DNA of 44,085 nt from an uncultured Collinsella sp. (GCA_900542175.1 UQNC01000011.1:1-44085); one strand, 5' to 3'. Counted from the stretch's first letter, positions 24,443-33,523 are shown. The notes: generated by a model from the letters alone, not told the origin. Made by a program: numbers and translations.

Positions 24443-24584
24443 TTCCGATACACTCCAAGCACAGCCTAATCGCTTTGGCCAGCACGGCATCCGCCTCGCC
24501 ACGCATAACACCAAAGCACACCATGGTAATTCCGACGATCAACAAAGCGACCTGTACCACGGGTTTTACCGCTTTGAACAACAC
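24435..24584 (-). CDS. CD1871A-type CXXC membrane protein (49 residues)
   Basis: GTG at 24582-24584 to TAA at 24435-24437 encodes 49 residues: one membrane helix (VVQVALLIVGITMVCFGVM), then RGEADAVLAKAIRLCLECIGIG with a CLEC motif at the end. The sequence ending ...CLECIGIG and the tiny size match the CD1871A CXXC proteins seen beside 4Fe-4S/TlpA gene pairs in gut anaerobes. AAGGAG lies 5 bases upstream. It heads the redox operon and its stop overlaps the start of the 4Fe-4S gene. Role is probably in thiol or electron handling in the same module; not experimentally known to me. Confidence 0.82.
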   Translation of the reverse strand: MLFKAVKPVVQVALLIVGITMVCFGVMRGEADAVLAKAIRLCLECIGIG

Positions 24585-24614
24585 GACCACTCCTTTCGTT
24601 ACGCGACCATTGGA

Positions 24615-24652
24615 CCATATCGGCTATAAAATCCGTGTTAAGCGCGATATGG
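24615..24652. promoter_or_regulatory. Divergent control region with CCATATCG dyad
   Basis: CCATATCG (24615-24622) and CGATATGG (24645-24652) are perfect inverted 8-mers 22 bases apart, between the redox operon (minus) and the two-component genes (plus). The spacing contains CTATAAA, a possible -10. They could be binding sites for the adjacent response regulator. Confidence 0.45.
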
Positions 24653-24671
24653 AATGTGCAAGGAGACTGTT

Positions 24672-25346
24672 ATGCGTATTTTGATCGTCGAAGACGAGCG
24701 AGCACTGTGCGATGCAATCGCGCGCAGCTTGCGAAACTTGGCGTACAGCGTCGACTGCTGTCACGATGGACAGGAGGCGCTCGACCTGCTGGGCGTCGAA
24801 GTCTTTGACCTCGTGGTGCTCGACCTCAATCTCCCCCGTATCGACGGCATGACCGTGCTCAGGGAACTTAGGAAAACCGACTGCGAGACCAAGGTACTGA
24901 TTCTGTCCGCACGTGGCGAAGTATCCGATAAAGTTGCCGGACTCGATGCCGGCGCCAACGATTACCTTACCAAGCCGTTTCATCTGGACGAACTTGCGGC
25001 AAGGATCCGCAGCCTTACCCTCAGGCGCTTCGCACAAAGCGACATAGTATTAACCTGCGGAAAGCTCAACTTTGACACCAAGGCGCGCATCGCTTCCGTG
25101 GACAGTGAGGCTCTATCCCTTACACGCAAGGAAACGGGAATCTTGGAATACCTGATGCTTAATCAGGGGCGACCGGTAAGCCAAGAGGAGCTCATCGACC
25201 ACGTATGGGATAGCAGTGTCAACAGCTTTAGCAACGCGACCCGCGTGCATATCTCGTCGCTGCGCAAAAAGCTACGCGGCGCGTTGGGGCACGACCCCAT
25301 CCGCAACCGAATCGGCGAGGGCTACGTTATGGAGGACGACGAATGA
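24672..25346 (+). CDS. OmpR-family response regulator
   Basis: 224 residues. Receiver domain at 1-115 with MRILIVEDE (acidic pocket), phospho-acceptor Asp51 in VVLDLNLPRIDGM, and the Lys in NDYLTKPF; then an OmpR/PhoB winged helix (SLTRKETGILEYLMLNQGRP, FSNATRVHISSLRKKLRG, IGEGYVM). Start at 24672 has AAGGAG 6 bases upstream. It overlaps the sensor kinase by four bases (ATGA). The divergent redox operon is the obvious target. Confidence 0.93.
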   Translation: MRILIVEDERALCDAIARSLRNLAYSVDCCHDGQEALDLLGVEVFDLVVLDLNLPRIDGMTVLRELRKTDCETKVLILSARGEVSDKVAGLDAGANDYLTKPFHLDELAARIRSLTLRRFAQSDIVLTCGKLNFDTKARIASVDSEALSLTRKETGILEYLMLNQGRPVSQEELIDHVWDSSVNSFSNATRVHISSLRKKLRGALGHDPIRNRIGEGYVMEDDE

Positions 25347-26491
25347 AGCGGCTGTCCCTGCAGTGGCGCATCACGTTGATGACAGCCCTGCTGGTATGCT
25401 CGACCTGCGTACTTATGAATTGCCTGGTTGGCTACTCCGGCATGCGCTACATGGACTCAATCGGTACTGAAATGTCGGAGCATAGCAAGGTGGAGGCGGC
25501 CTCGCCCAGCTCGTTCGACCCGACGAGCAAGGAGCTCGACGATGAGCTGACCATCGTCGTGAGCGACGCCCAAGAATCGTTTGGCGCGACGAGCTGGTAC
25601 ATAACCGCAGCGGTGACGCTGCTCGGTGGCGTCCTGGCCTACTTTGTGAGCGGGCATGCGTTGCAGCCGTTGCGCTCCTTTGCGGCACAAGTCGAGAGCG
25701 TGCGGCCCGATAACCTCGCCGACACAAAGATCAGCGAGGATGTGCCCTCTGAGCTTAGGCGTTGCAGCGCGTCGTTTAACGACATGATTGCCCGCCTTGA
25801 GGAGGGATTTTCCGCGCAAAGACAGTTTACGGGCAATGCAGCGCACGAGCTGCGCACGCCGCTTGCGCTCATGCAAGCTCAGGTTGAGCTGTTTTGCGCC
25901 GAGCACCCCGACGCCGATGCAGATACAGCGCGTCTGCTCGGGCTGCTGCAAGAGCAGACCGAGCGAATGACGCACGTGACAAAGACCCTGCTCGAGATGA
26001 GCGAGTTGCGCAGCGTCCCCTGCAACGATGCGATTGACCTGGCGCCGATGATCGAAGAAGTGCTCACCGACCTGGCGCCCCTTGCCGAGCAAAAGGGCAT
26101 CGCGCTCGCAAGCGAGGGCGACGCGCAAACGACCGGCAGCGACACGCTGATCTATCGGCTGCTGTTCAACTTGGCCGAAAACGCCATTCGCTACAGCACG
26201 CCCAACTCGACCGTGCGAATCAGCGCCCGCGTCGAGGGCGACCGTATACTGCTACGGGTGCACGACCAGGGACAAGGCATTCCCGAGCAATACCAGACGA
26301 GCATCTTTCAGCCCTTCTTTCGCGTCGATAAATCGCGCAGCAGGGCATATGGCGGCGTGGGGCTGGGGCTTGCGCTGGTCTGGGAGATCGCCGCACTCCA
26401 CGGCGGTTCCATCGAGGTCGAAGAGAGCTCAGAGAGGGGAACGACTATGCTCGTGACTCTTCCCACTCGCGCACTCGGCTCATTAAAATAA
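25343..26491 (+). CDS. Sensor histidine kinase
   Basis: 382 residues. A membrane helix near 10-30, a short outer loop of about 55 residues, a second helix near 85-105, then HAMP (ALQPLRSFAAQVESV), phosphorylated His168 in HELRTPL, N box NLAENAIRYS, G boxes DQGQGIPEQY and GGVGLGLALV, ending in a normal HATPase domain. The outer loop is small and probably senses a simple redox or ionic cue. Paired with the response regulator by a 4-base overlap. Confidence 0.93.
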   Translation: MKRLSLQWRITLMTALLVCSTCVLMNCLVGYSGMRYMDSIGTEMSEHSKVEAASPSSFDPTSKELDDELTIVVSDAQESFGATSWYITAAVTLLGGVLAYFVSGHALQPLRSFAAQVESVRPDNLADTKISEDVPSELRRCSASFNDMIARLEEGFSAQRQFTGNAAHELRTPLALMQAQVELFCAEHPDADADTARLLGLLQEQTERMTHVTKTLLEMSELRSVPCNDAIDLAPMIEEVLTDLAPLAEQKGIALASEGDAQTTGSDTLIYRLLFNLAENAIRYSTPNSTVRISARVEGDRILLRVHDQGQGIPEQYQTSIFQPFFRVDKSRSRAYGGVGLGLALVWEIAALHGGSIEVEESSERGTTMLVTLPTRALGSLK

Positions 26492-26542
26492 CGAACGAGA
26501 TGGCACGCCGCGTGGCGTACCATCCCACACATAATATCGAGG

Positions 26543-26573
26543 ATGTGACAAAGGGACTGTCCCTTTGTCACAT
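26543..26573. repeat. TGTGACAAAGGGAC palindrome, copy F (perfect)
   Basis: Perfect 31-base copy of the family described at 7770-7800, 51 bases past the kinase stop and 34 bases past the stop of the convergent GMP synthase gene. Here it may work as a bidirectional terminator-like element. Confidence 0.95.
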
Positions 26574-26607
26574 CTGCTAGTTCTCGTCGCCTACCAGCTG
26601 AGTTAGC

Positions 26608-27588
26608 TTACTCCCACTCCACCGTGCCGACGGGCTTGGGTGTGAGGTCGTAGCATACGCGGCAGATACCGGGGACCTCGGCGGTGACGCGGGCGGTAAT
26701 GCGCTTGAGCAACGCCCAGTCGAGCTCGGGAACCTCGGCAGTCATGACATCGACGGTGTTGATGCAGCGAATGATGCAGGGCCAGTCGTAGGCGCGCTTG
26801 CCCTCGCGTACGCCGGTGGCGCGGAAGTCGGGCACCACGGCGAAGTACTGCCAGATGGTAAGACCTGCCTTGTCGATCTCCTCGCGCACGATGGCGTCGG
26901 CTTCGCGCAGCGCCTCGAGGCGATCGCGGGTAATGGCACCCAAGCAGCGGACGCCCAGGCCGGGGCCGGGGAACGGCTGACGTTCGACCATGTTCTCGGG
27001 CAGGCCGAGCTCGCGACCGACCACGCGGGCCTCGTCCTTGTACAGCAGTTTGACGGGCTCGCAGAGCTCAAACTGCAGATCCTCGGGCAGACCGCCCACG
27101 TTGTGGTGAGCCTTCACGCCGTCTTGGGACTCCAGGATGTCGGGATAGATGGTGCCCTGGGCGAGGAAGCTGACCTTATCGCCAACCTTGCGGGCCTCCT
27201 CCTCGAACACGCGGATAAACTCGGCACCGATGATCTTGCGCTTGGCCTCGGGCTCCTCGACGTCCACGAGCTTATCCAGGAAGCGATCGGTCGCGTCCAC
27301 ATAGACCAGGTTAGCGTCCATCTGGTTCTTGAAGACGTCGATGACCTGTTCGCTCTCACCCTTGCGCATCAGGCCGTGGTTCACATGCACGCAAATGAGC
27401 TGCTTGCCGATGGCCTTGATGAGCAGGGCCGCGACAACCGAACTGTCGACGCCGCCGGAAAGAGCCAGCAGGACCTTCTTGTCGCCGATCTGCTCGCGGA
27501 TTGCAGCGACCTGCTCATCGATGAACACCTGGGCAAGTTCGGGAGTGGTGATACGCACCATGTCGTCGGGACGCTTGTTGGGATCCAT
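26608..27588 (-). CDS. guaA: GMP synthase ATP-pyrophosphatase subunit without amidotransferase domain
   Basis: 326 residues corresponding to the C-terminal two thirds of a usual GMP synthase (about 520). P-loop SGGVDSS at 44-50, HVNHGLMRKGE, KRKIIGAEFI, LAQGTIYPD, HHNVGGLP, RQPFPGPGLGVR and the C-terminal PKPVGTVEWE are all present, so the ATPPase and dimerisation domains are complete. The N-terminal class I glutamine amidotransferase domain is missing and the gene has its own start with AAGGAG 6 bases upstream. It would amidate XMP with ammonia or with a separate glutaminase subunit, as in Archaea. No amidotransferase gene is next to it. Confidence 0.9.
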   Translation of the reverse strand: MDPNKRPDDMVRITTPELAQVFIDEQVAAIREQIGDKKVLLALSGGVDSSVVAALLIKAIGKQLICVHVNHGLMRKGESEQVIDVFKNQMDANLVYVDATDRFLDKLVDVEEPEAKRKIIGAEFIRVFEEEARKVGDKVSFLAQGTIYPDILESQDGVKAHHNVGGLPEDLQFELCEPVKLLYKDEARVVGRELGLPENMVERQPFPGPGLGVRCLGAITRDRLEALREADAIVREEIDKAGLTIWQYFAVVPDFRATGVREGKRAYDWPCIIRCINTVDVMTAEVPELDWALLKRITARVTAEVPGICRVCYDLTPKPVGTVEWE

Positions 27589-27885
27589 GCAGAGCTCCTT
27601 CTCGATTCGATGGAAATGCGCCGCGCGTATGCAGACGCACCGTCATATGACCTCATTATATGCAGAACGAGATGCGTTTCCCATCGCTGCGACAGAGCTT
27701 TTTGCAGGGGCGGCAGTTTTTCTATATCCCAAGGTCAGCTAGACTTCGGTAGCCACCTTGGGAGCATCGCCAATAGACTCTTCCTTTATACGTTCGGCAC
27801 AATCGTAGGCGATACCCACAAATTCCAGTCCCGAGCAACAAGAGTACAATTGCTGCTAGTGTTGCCAGCTGTTGGGAGATGGAAG
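27589..27885. other. Divergent intergenic region with strong hairpin (27728-27762)
   Basis: 297 bases between guaA (minus) and the LuxR-type regulator (plus) with no credible gene. CCCAAGGT/ACCTTGGG (27728-27735, 27755-27762) with inner GCTA/TAGC forms a stable hairpin. TATAAT on the minus strand near 27655-27660 is a good guaA -10. No purine riboswitch core was recognised. Confidence 0.5.
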
Positions 27886-28890
27886 ATGGACTGCGATGGC
27901 TACCCATGCGTTCCCATGCCGTTAATGTGCACCGCCTTTGTGCCGGGGCAGATTGACGCTGCGGTTGCAGGCATTTCCGACCCCGATTCACGCGCCATCG
28001 CCACGGCAGAAGCGCTGTACTTTCGCGGACAGGCCGCACTCGCCGCCAAGACGGCGCACCCCTATCTTGACGTCACCGATCCCGCGCTGCGCTATTCCGC
28101 ATGCTTTATCTGCGGATACGCCAGTCTGTCGCTCAACCGTATCGCCGACGCCCGCCGGTGCCTTGCGGGCATCCTCGATACGCCGGCCGACGAGGAATCG
28201 CCCGCCGTCCACGCCACGCATATCCTGTTCGCCTCGGCCGCGAGCGTCCTGCTGCACTTGCCTTCCCCGCATTCTGCCGAAGAGTTTTATCCACTTGCGG
28301 CGCACCTACCCGAAGGCCTGCGACTGTTCGCCAGCTACGTGATGGCGCACGCCTTGTATCTGCGCGGCGAATACGGCCGCAGCCTGGGCATGGCGGAAAA
28401 CGCCCTAATTATGAAACAGGGAAGCTATCCCATCTCGGAACTGTTCCTGCACCTGGCAGCTTCCATGGCATGCATGAGCCTCAAGGACATCGACGCCGCA
28501 AAAGCGCATTTTGGAGCCGCTTGGGACATTGCGCGCCCCGACGGACTTATCGAGCTCATTGGCGAGCACCACGGCCTTTTGCAGGGGCTCATCGAGGCAT
28601 GCCTAAAAACGCAATACCCTGACGACTTCGCACGCATCATCGAGATCACGTACCGCTTCAGCTACGGCTGGCGGCGCATCCACAACCCCGATTCGGGCGA
28701 GGACGTTGCCGACGATTTAACGACCACAGAGTTCACCATGGCCATGCTCGCCTGCCGCGGATGGGCCAACGCTGAAATCGCAGGCCATATGGGAGTATCG
28801 CCGGGCACCGTCAAAAACCGCCTATCCGGCGTATACGCAAAGCTTGGCATCGGCACACGCGCCGAGCTGGTCGCGCACATGTTGCGTTAG
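27886..28890 (+). CDS. LuxR-type HTH transcriptional regulator
   Basis: 334 residues from ATG 27886 (GGAG 7 bases upstream). The last 60 residues are a LuxR/NarL helix-turn-helix: TEFTMAMLACRGWANAEIAG, then GVSPGTVKNRLSGVYAKLG. The N-terminal 270 residues are helical and TPR-like (ALRYSACFICGYASLSL, SYVMAHALYLRGEYGRSLG, HLAASMACMSLKDIDAAKAH), which suggests a sensor or partner-binding array rather than a receiver domain. The frame continues upstream but no start there has a ribosome site. Targets unknown; the surface protein gene lies 155 bases downstream on the same strand. Confidence 0.85.
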   Translation: MDCDGYPCVPMPLMCTAFVPGQIDAAVAGISDPDSRAIATAEALYFRGQAALAAKTAHPYLDVTDPALRYSACFICGYASLSLNRIADARRCLAGILDTPADEESPAVHATHILFASAASVLLHLPSPHSAEEFYPLAAHLPEGLRLFASYVMAHALYLRGEYGRSLGMAENALIMKQGSYPISELFLHLAASMACMSLKDIDAAKAHFGAAWDIARPDGLIELIGEHHGLLQGLIEACLKTQYPDDFARIIEITYRFSYGWRRIHNPDSGEDVADDLTTTEFTMAMLACRGWANAEIAGHMGVSPGTVKNRLSGVYAKLGIGTRAELVAHMLR

Positions 28891-29045
28891 CGACCGGGCT
28901 GCCAAGCGCATCGAACGCGTTCCGGAACCCGGCGCTTCGCTCGATCAATTTGGACATTTTGACCCTTGAACGGCACTACCGCCACGAAGCGTCTTCTCGC
29001 AAAATTGGATTATTTCCACCGATATTTGCGGGATGGGAGCCCAAG

Positions 29046-32000
29046 ATGCTTGATCGCCGTTCGTTACTTGTTGCTGGAGCGTCCTCGCTGGCGAGCATTA
29101 TGTTGCCTCGCGTGCCGGGAAGCGAAAATGCCTTCCTGCTGCCGTTCGCGCCCACCGCGGCCTATGCCGACGAAGAAGATCCCTTCAAGGTGCTCGTTCT
29201 CTCGCGCACCATGTTTGGTGTGGTCGTGGTCGACGTCGCCAACAAGAATACGCCCATCGCAGGTGCCCAGGTCACGCTCACATCGCGCTATGCCGTAGGC
29301 AAGCAGCTCACCGCCACGACCGATGACGAAGGCACGGCCATCTTTGAGGTCGCCCCTCTTTCGGAAGACTACGTGGACGAGGCAACGCTTCTCGACGCGT
29401 ACGACTTTAACGGCGGCATCTCCATTAGCATGGCGGGCTACCGCGATGTCGAGATTCCCCTTGCGCGTATCCAGGGCGGCACCGCCATAACCGCGCCCAC
29501 GCGTCCGCTGTCCGACGGCGAGCCGTACTTCCGCCAGCTCACATTCGACGAATGGGACATCCAGTACGCTGATGCCACGTTCATGGCATTGCCGAAGGAC
29601 GACGCGGCAAACGACCAACCCGACACGCATGCCTTTATTGTACAGGCACATCTGCCACAGGGTGGACAGGCAACGCTGCACATCAACAAGGTAATGCCCG
29701 CCACGGGTAGCTCGCCCGAAACCGTCACGCAGATCGGCCAGATCAAGGCCAGCGCATCAGGCGCGGATAATCTGGCGACGTTCACACTCGAAGACAAGTT
29801 TCTCGACGCGGCATCGGGCCTTCTGGAGGAAGGGTGCAAGCTGCGCTTTGTCCTCGACTATCAGGGCAAAACCTACACGCTCTCATCCCCCATGGCCGTT
29901 GTCACCGCGCCGGCCGCAAAGGCGGAATCGGGCTCGACCACTATCGTCCCCACTACCATGGACCAAGAGGTCACTCCGTTTGATTTCCCCGCGGCGTTTC
30001 CCGGCATCGGCGGCAATAAGTTCACGTGCTGGTTACCCACATTTCCGATCCTCTTCGATTTCTCGTTTGCTGGATACGTGCTGTTTGGCGGAGGATACAA
30101 ACCAGCCAGCTATATGAACGATTCGGGCAATCCGGATCCGGAGTACTGGAAGAAGTCACCGCGCGAGTCGGGCGCCAAGCAGGCAAACCGCTACCTCGAC
30201 GAAATGGAGGGGAAGTGGAATCAGTACAAAAGTATGAGTGCCGGTTCGGGCACCGATCCAAGAAACACCAAGCTCCTTCGCCACCATTGCACGCCGCTGT
30301 TCACGATGGATATCGCCACACAGCTGTACGGCTCGCTCGCCTACGATTGGGTGGGCAAAACCTGGGGTAACAACAACGACCCCGCATACGGCAATATTAA
30401 GGCCCTCTTCCAGGTAAGAACCGACCTCAATTGGACCGAGCAGTTTACCCTAGGACCGGTGCCATTTTTCCTAAACGTCAACCCTTGGGTGCTGGCGAAG
30501 CTGGCGCTCGCTGTGGGTGCCCACACGCACGGCAGCGGCGCGGCGTTTTTCAAGAACATTTCGCTCGACTATTCCAACACGTCGGGCTCGTTCACCATCC
30601 AGATCGGACTTGCCGTCACCTTTGGAGCCGGCGTTGCAGGCGTCGCTTCGTCTGCCGTGCGCGGTGCCGCATCCCTCACGCTGTTCATTGGGTACGAGAA
30701 GGCAGATGGACACCAGCTTCCGCGGCTGCGCGTGGGTGCAGACGTCGATGTCGATGTGATACTCCAGTTCGTAATGTTCAAGTGGACCACCAAGGCTTGG
30801 TCGGGGTCGTGGCCCACACTCATCGATTCGTGGAATATGTCGGTGAACAATGGCGACCAGTATGTGCTCCAACGCTCTGAGCTGGCATTGGGTGGAGATA
30901 CGCCTTATACGCTGGATGCCTGCTTCGGCTCGGCCGGCAACGCCGAGGCAGGTGGTGTGCCGCAGTTTATCGCATCGGCCACCATCGTCACCAACGCCGA
31001 GCTGCTCGCACGCGCCGAGGTTAAGGCCACTGCCGTAAACGCCGCGCCTGTCGTGCGCGATTGGGATCAAGCGGTCACGCGCATTGAGCTCGAGACGAAC
31101 GCGGAGAGCGACGACACGGGACAGGTCGAACATTTCGTCCACGCGCTGATGGAGAACGACGAAAATGCCGCGCCGATGTATGAGTACACCCACATCGGCC
31201 AGGCAACGAACGCCGTTGCGGACCCCAACGCCTATTCTGCCGGCGTGTCGGAGGACGAGCGTGGCGGCATAAAACCCTCGAGCGACAACGTGCTGTTTTC
31301 CGGCGTGCTCAGCGAAGCCCACATGAAGCTAACGATGATTGCCGGCGTAGAATGCCTGTTCCGTATCGCCTCGGTGCGCTACGGCGACAATGGCCGCTCG
31401 CGACTGGTGGTGCACACAAAGGCAAACGGCACGTGGTCCGCTCCCACGCCCGTGGACTTTCCCCTTGGGTTTGGCGAGGGCGACGTGGAGCGCGACGGCA
31501 TATTCGATTACGACTTCGACGTGGTGGAATATACGGACGGAAGAGGAAACCAGGACGCCTACGTGCTGCTGGTCTCGGGCGAGCGCCCCGCCGGCGACAA
31601 CACCCTTTTCGATACGGCAAGCACAGCCGGCATACTGTCCGTTGTGCGCCTGCGCATAAGTAATGACGAGATCCGCGTGGTGTCGCATACGTCATGGCGC
31701 AGCATCTCGCGCGGCCGCCTGCAAGAGGATGGCTACCATTGCCTGCAGTGCCCGCGCATCACGGTAGGCAAGACGCTGGTCGACGGACGCCTGTCGGGTG
31801 CCTACCTCCACCGCCGCGGAACCACCGCAGAGAAGGCGCTCGGCAGCGAGGCCGAGGTTGCGCTGGAATGCTTTACCCTGTGGTCGGATGATTTGGGCGA
31901 CAGCCTGACGTTCCGCCAAGTTCTTCGCTTTCCGCAAGCACCGTCGAGTATCGAGCTGAGCGAGCCCGAGAATATCAACGGCAAAATGGTGGTGTCCGTT

Positions 32001-33413
32001 GCGTACGAGACCGCAGACGGTTGCGGCTGCGCATCGTACGCCGTGATCGGCCAGTCCATTGCGGGCTGGGGCGTTATGCCACCAGACGCCACGGTGCCCC
32101 ATGCGGTGCCGTGGCCACAACATTCGGGCTTTTTGGCCACCGTCAACGAGCGGCTGCAGCATATTACTTGGACGCGAGGCGCATCGGCATTTGCAACGCA
32201 GCCCGTGGGTGCCGCAGGCTGTGGCCCGGCATCGTTTAGCGTAAGCAACAACGGCAGGTGCGCGCTCTATGTAGAGAACACCGATGGCAAGGTGGGGCAA
32301 ACCTACGACGAAGAAGGCAACCCGGTAGCAGTAATGGGCAAGCACTTCCGCATCTTCGCCAGCACCTTGGCAGGCGATCTGTTCACGGAGCCGTTCGTGA
32401 TGTGCGAGCTGGACCATCCCGTCGATCAGATAACGACATTTTTGACGTCGGGAGGCATGCTCTCCGCGCTCGCCACGCACATTGTGAGCGCGGAGAAGAG
32501 CGAGGCAGAGCTGCACGGCATCGAAGTGCCTCTGGTGGCGTGTGCCACTCCGACGGGCGCGGTCGCTACCTCGGGCGCGGTGGTGCCCGGAGCAGCAGGC
32601 GAATCCTTCATGGTCACGGTGCGAAACGACGGCAACACTTTGCTGACTGCCGGCACAATCGATCTGTACCGAGAGGGCTCCAGCCAGCCGTTCTCCAGCG
32701 CATCCATCGGATTCGGAGCGAACGCACGCATGGCTTCGATCTACGATCCAGAGCTTGCCGAAGACGCTTCGGCCAACGACATGGCACACGTAAAGTACGC
32801 GCTCGAGACGCTGGGCGCACGTTTTGCAACGCACCCGCTGGTAGCCGACAACGGCAACGCCGTGCTGGCACCGGGTTGCACGGCACAGTTCCGCATGAGC
32901 TTCGCCATCCCCGAGAGCTGGAGCGACGAAGTGGGCAAACGCGTCACGCTGTATGCGAAGGCGCGTAATCTGGTGGCGCTCGATCCCGTAACGCTCGAGG
33001 AGATCCGACCGGGCGCAAACTCGGCGCTGAGTGCCGTTCTGCACGAGCTTCATGTGCCCGACGCGGCATGCGAACGCTCAGAAGTTCAGGTCGGCGTATG
33101 CGACAGCGCGGATACGACAGGACTTCACGACGCCCCGATGACAGTAGACGGCGATGGTGGCTCGAGTGGCGGCGGTACTGACGAGGGCGGCGGCTCCGGC
33201 GGAAGCAGCTCCGGCAGTGGCAAGGACCACGGCAATAACAAGCGCTCCGGAAAAGCGGGCGCGCTTGCGGGCACGGGCGACAGCAACGTCCCCCTAACCG
33301 CAGCCGCAGCAGCGCTCGCCGCAGTTGGTGCCGGCCTTGTCGCCTACAGCGCCCGCCGCACGGCGCTCGAAAAAGACACCGCCAATGAGGTCGATTCGGA
33401 TAGGCCTCGCTAG
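29046..33413 (+). CDS. Giant LAxTG-anchored surface protein with Tat-like signal
   Basis: 1455 residues. The N-terminus DRRSLLVAGASSLAS has a twin-Arg signal pattern, with probable cleavage after AYA. A carboxypeptidase-regulatory or CNA-B-like beta domain follows (GVVVVDVANKNTPIAGAQVT, TTDDEGTAIFEV). The middle thousand residues show no enzyme motif I recognise. The C-terminus has a Gly/Ser linker (GDGGSSGGGTDEGGGSGGSS), LAGTG at 1407-1411, a hydrophobic Ala-rich helix and an Arg-rich tail, a class E sortase (LAxTG) anchor. ATG 29046 is used because GGGAG is 7 bases upstream and the signal begins right there; 32 in-frame upstream codons lack signal features. Probably an adhesion or structural wall protein. 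Confidence 0.85.
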   Translation: MLDRRSLLVAGASSLASIMLPRVPGSENAFLLPFAPTAAYADEEDPFKVLVLSRTMFGVVVVDVANKNTPIAGAQVTLTSRYAVGKQLTATTDDEGTAIFEVAPLSEDYVDEATLLDAYDFNGGISISMAGYRDVEIPLARIQGGTAITAPTRPLSDGEPYFRQLTFDEWDIQYADATFMALPKDDAANDQPDTHAFIVQAHLPQGGQATLHINKVMPATGSSPETVTQIGQIKASASGADNLATFTLEDKFLDAASGLLEEGCKLRFVLDYQGKTYTLSSPMAVVTAPAAKAESGSTTIVPTTMDQEVTPFDFPAAFPGIGGNKFTCWLPTFPILFDFSFAGYVLFGGGYKPASYMNDSGNPDPEYWKKSPRESGAKQANRYLDEMEGKWNQYKSMSAGSGTDPRNTKLLRHHCTPLFTMDIATQLYGSLAYDWVGKTWGNNNDPAYGNIKALFQVRTDLNWTEQFTLGPVPFFLNVNPWVLAKLALAVGAHTHGSGAAFFKNISLDYSNTSGSFTIQIGLAVTFGAGVAGVASSAVRGAASLTLFIGYEKADGHQLPRLRVGADVDVDVILQFVMFKWTTKAWSGSWPTLIDSWNMSVNNGDQYVLQRSELALGGDTPYTLDACFGSAGNAEAGGVPQFIASATIVTNAELLARAEVKATAVNAAPVVRDWDQAVTRIELETNAESDDTGQVEHFVHALMENDENAAPMYEYTHIGQATNAVADPNAYSAGVSEDERGGIKPSSDNVLFSGVLSEAHMKLTMIAGVECLFRIASVRYGDNGRSRLVVHTKANGTWSAPTPVDFPLGFGEGDVERDGIFDYDFDVVEYTDGRGNQDAYVLLVSGERPAGDNTLFDTASTAGILSVVRLRISNDEIRVVSHTSWRSISRGRLQEDGYHCLQCPRITVGKTLVDGRLSGAYLHRRGTTAEKALGSEAEVALECFTLWSDDLGDSLTFRQVLRFPQAPSSIELSEPENINGKMVVSVAYETADGCGCASYAVIGQSIAGWGVMPPDATVPHAVPWPQHSGFLATVNERLQHITWTRGASAFATQPVGAAGCGPASFSVSNNGRCALYVENTDGKVGQTYDEEGNPVAVMGKHFRIFASTLAGDLFTEPFVMCELDHPVDQITTFLTSGGMLSALATHIVSAEKSEAELHGIEVPLVACATPTGAVATSGAVVPGAAGESFMVTVRNDGNTLLTAGTIDLYREGSSQPFSSASIGFGANARMASIYDPELAEDASANDMAHVKYALETLGARFATHPLVADNGNAVLAPGCTAQFRMSFAIPESWSDEVGKRVTLYAKARNLVALDPVTLEEIRPGANSALSAVLHELHVPDAACERSEVQVGVCDSADTTGLHDAPMTVDGDGGSSGGGTDEGGGSGGSSSGSGKDHGNNKRSGKAGALAGTGDSNVPLTAAAAALAAVGAGLVAYSARRTALEKDTANEVDSDRPR

Positions 33414-33464
33414 CTCTCAGTTACCTTTGCGAGAGACGCCGACTCGGCTCATCGAGCACCAAAA

Positions 33465-33496
33465 AGGGCTGGCCCCGATAACTCGGAGCCAGCCCT
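33465..33496 (-). terminator. Terminator between convergent surface genes
   Basis: AGGGCTGGC/GCCAGCCCT is a 9-bp stem; on the minus strand it is followed by TTTTT. It ends the lipoprotein gene (stop 33524) and may also stop the surface protein mRNA. Confidence 0.85.
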
Positions 33497-33523
33497 GAGT
33501 CGCCTGACGTGAGAATCGCGGCG

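Noticed and set aside
27589..27760. Purine riboswitch upstream of guaA
   Set aside because: The conserved core words of the purine aptamer were not found in the leader.
27103..27885. Upstream extension of the LuxR-type regulator over guaA
   Set aside because: It is in frame but antisense to guaA, and the ribosome site and regulator-like sequence begin at 27886.
28891..29045. CGAACGCGTTCC near 28913 as a second LexA box
   Set aside because: The spacer between CGAAC and GTTC is 2 bases rather than 4, so it does not fit the consensus.
31692..33053. 453-codon minus-strand frame in the surface protein
   Set aside because: Shadow of the surface protein frame, Arg/His/Ala-rich with no ribosome site.
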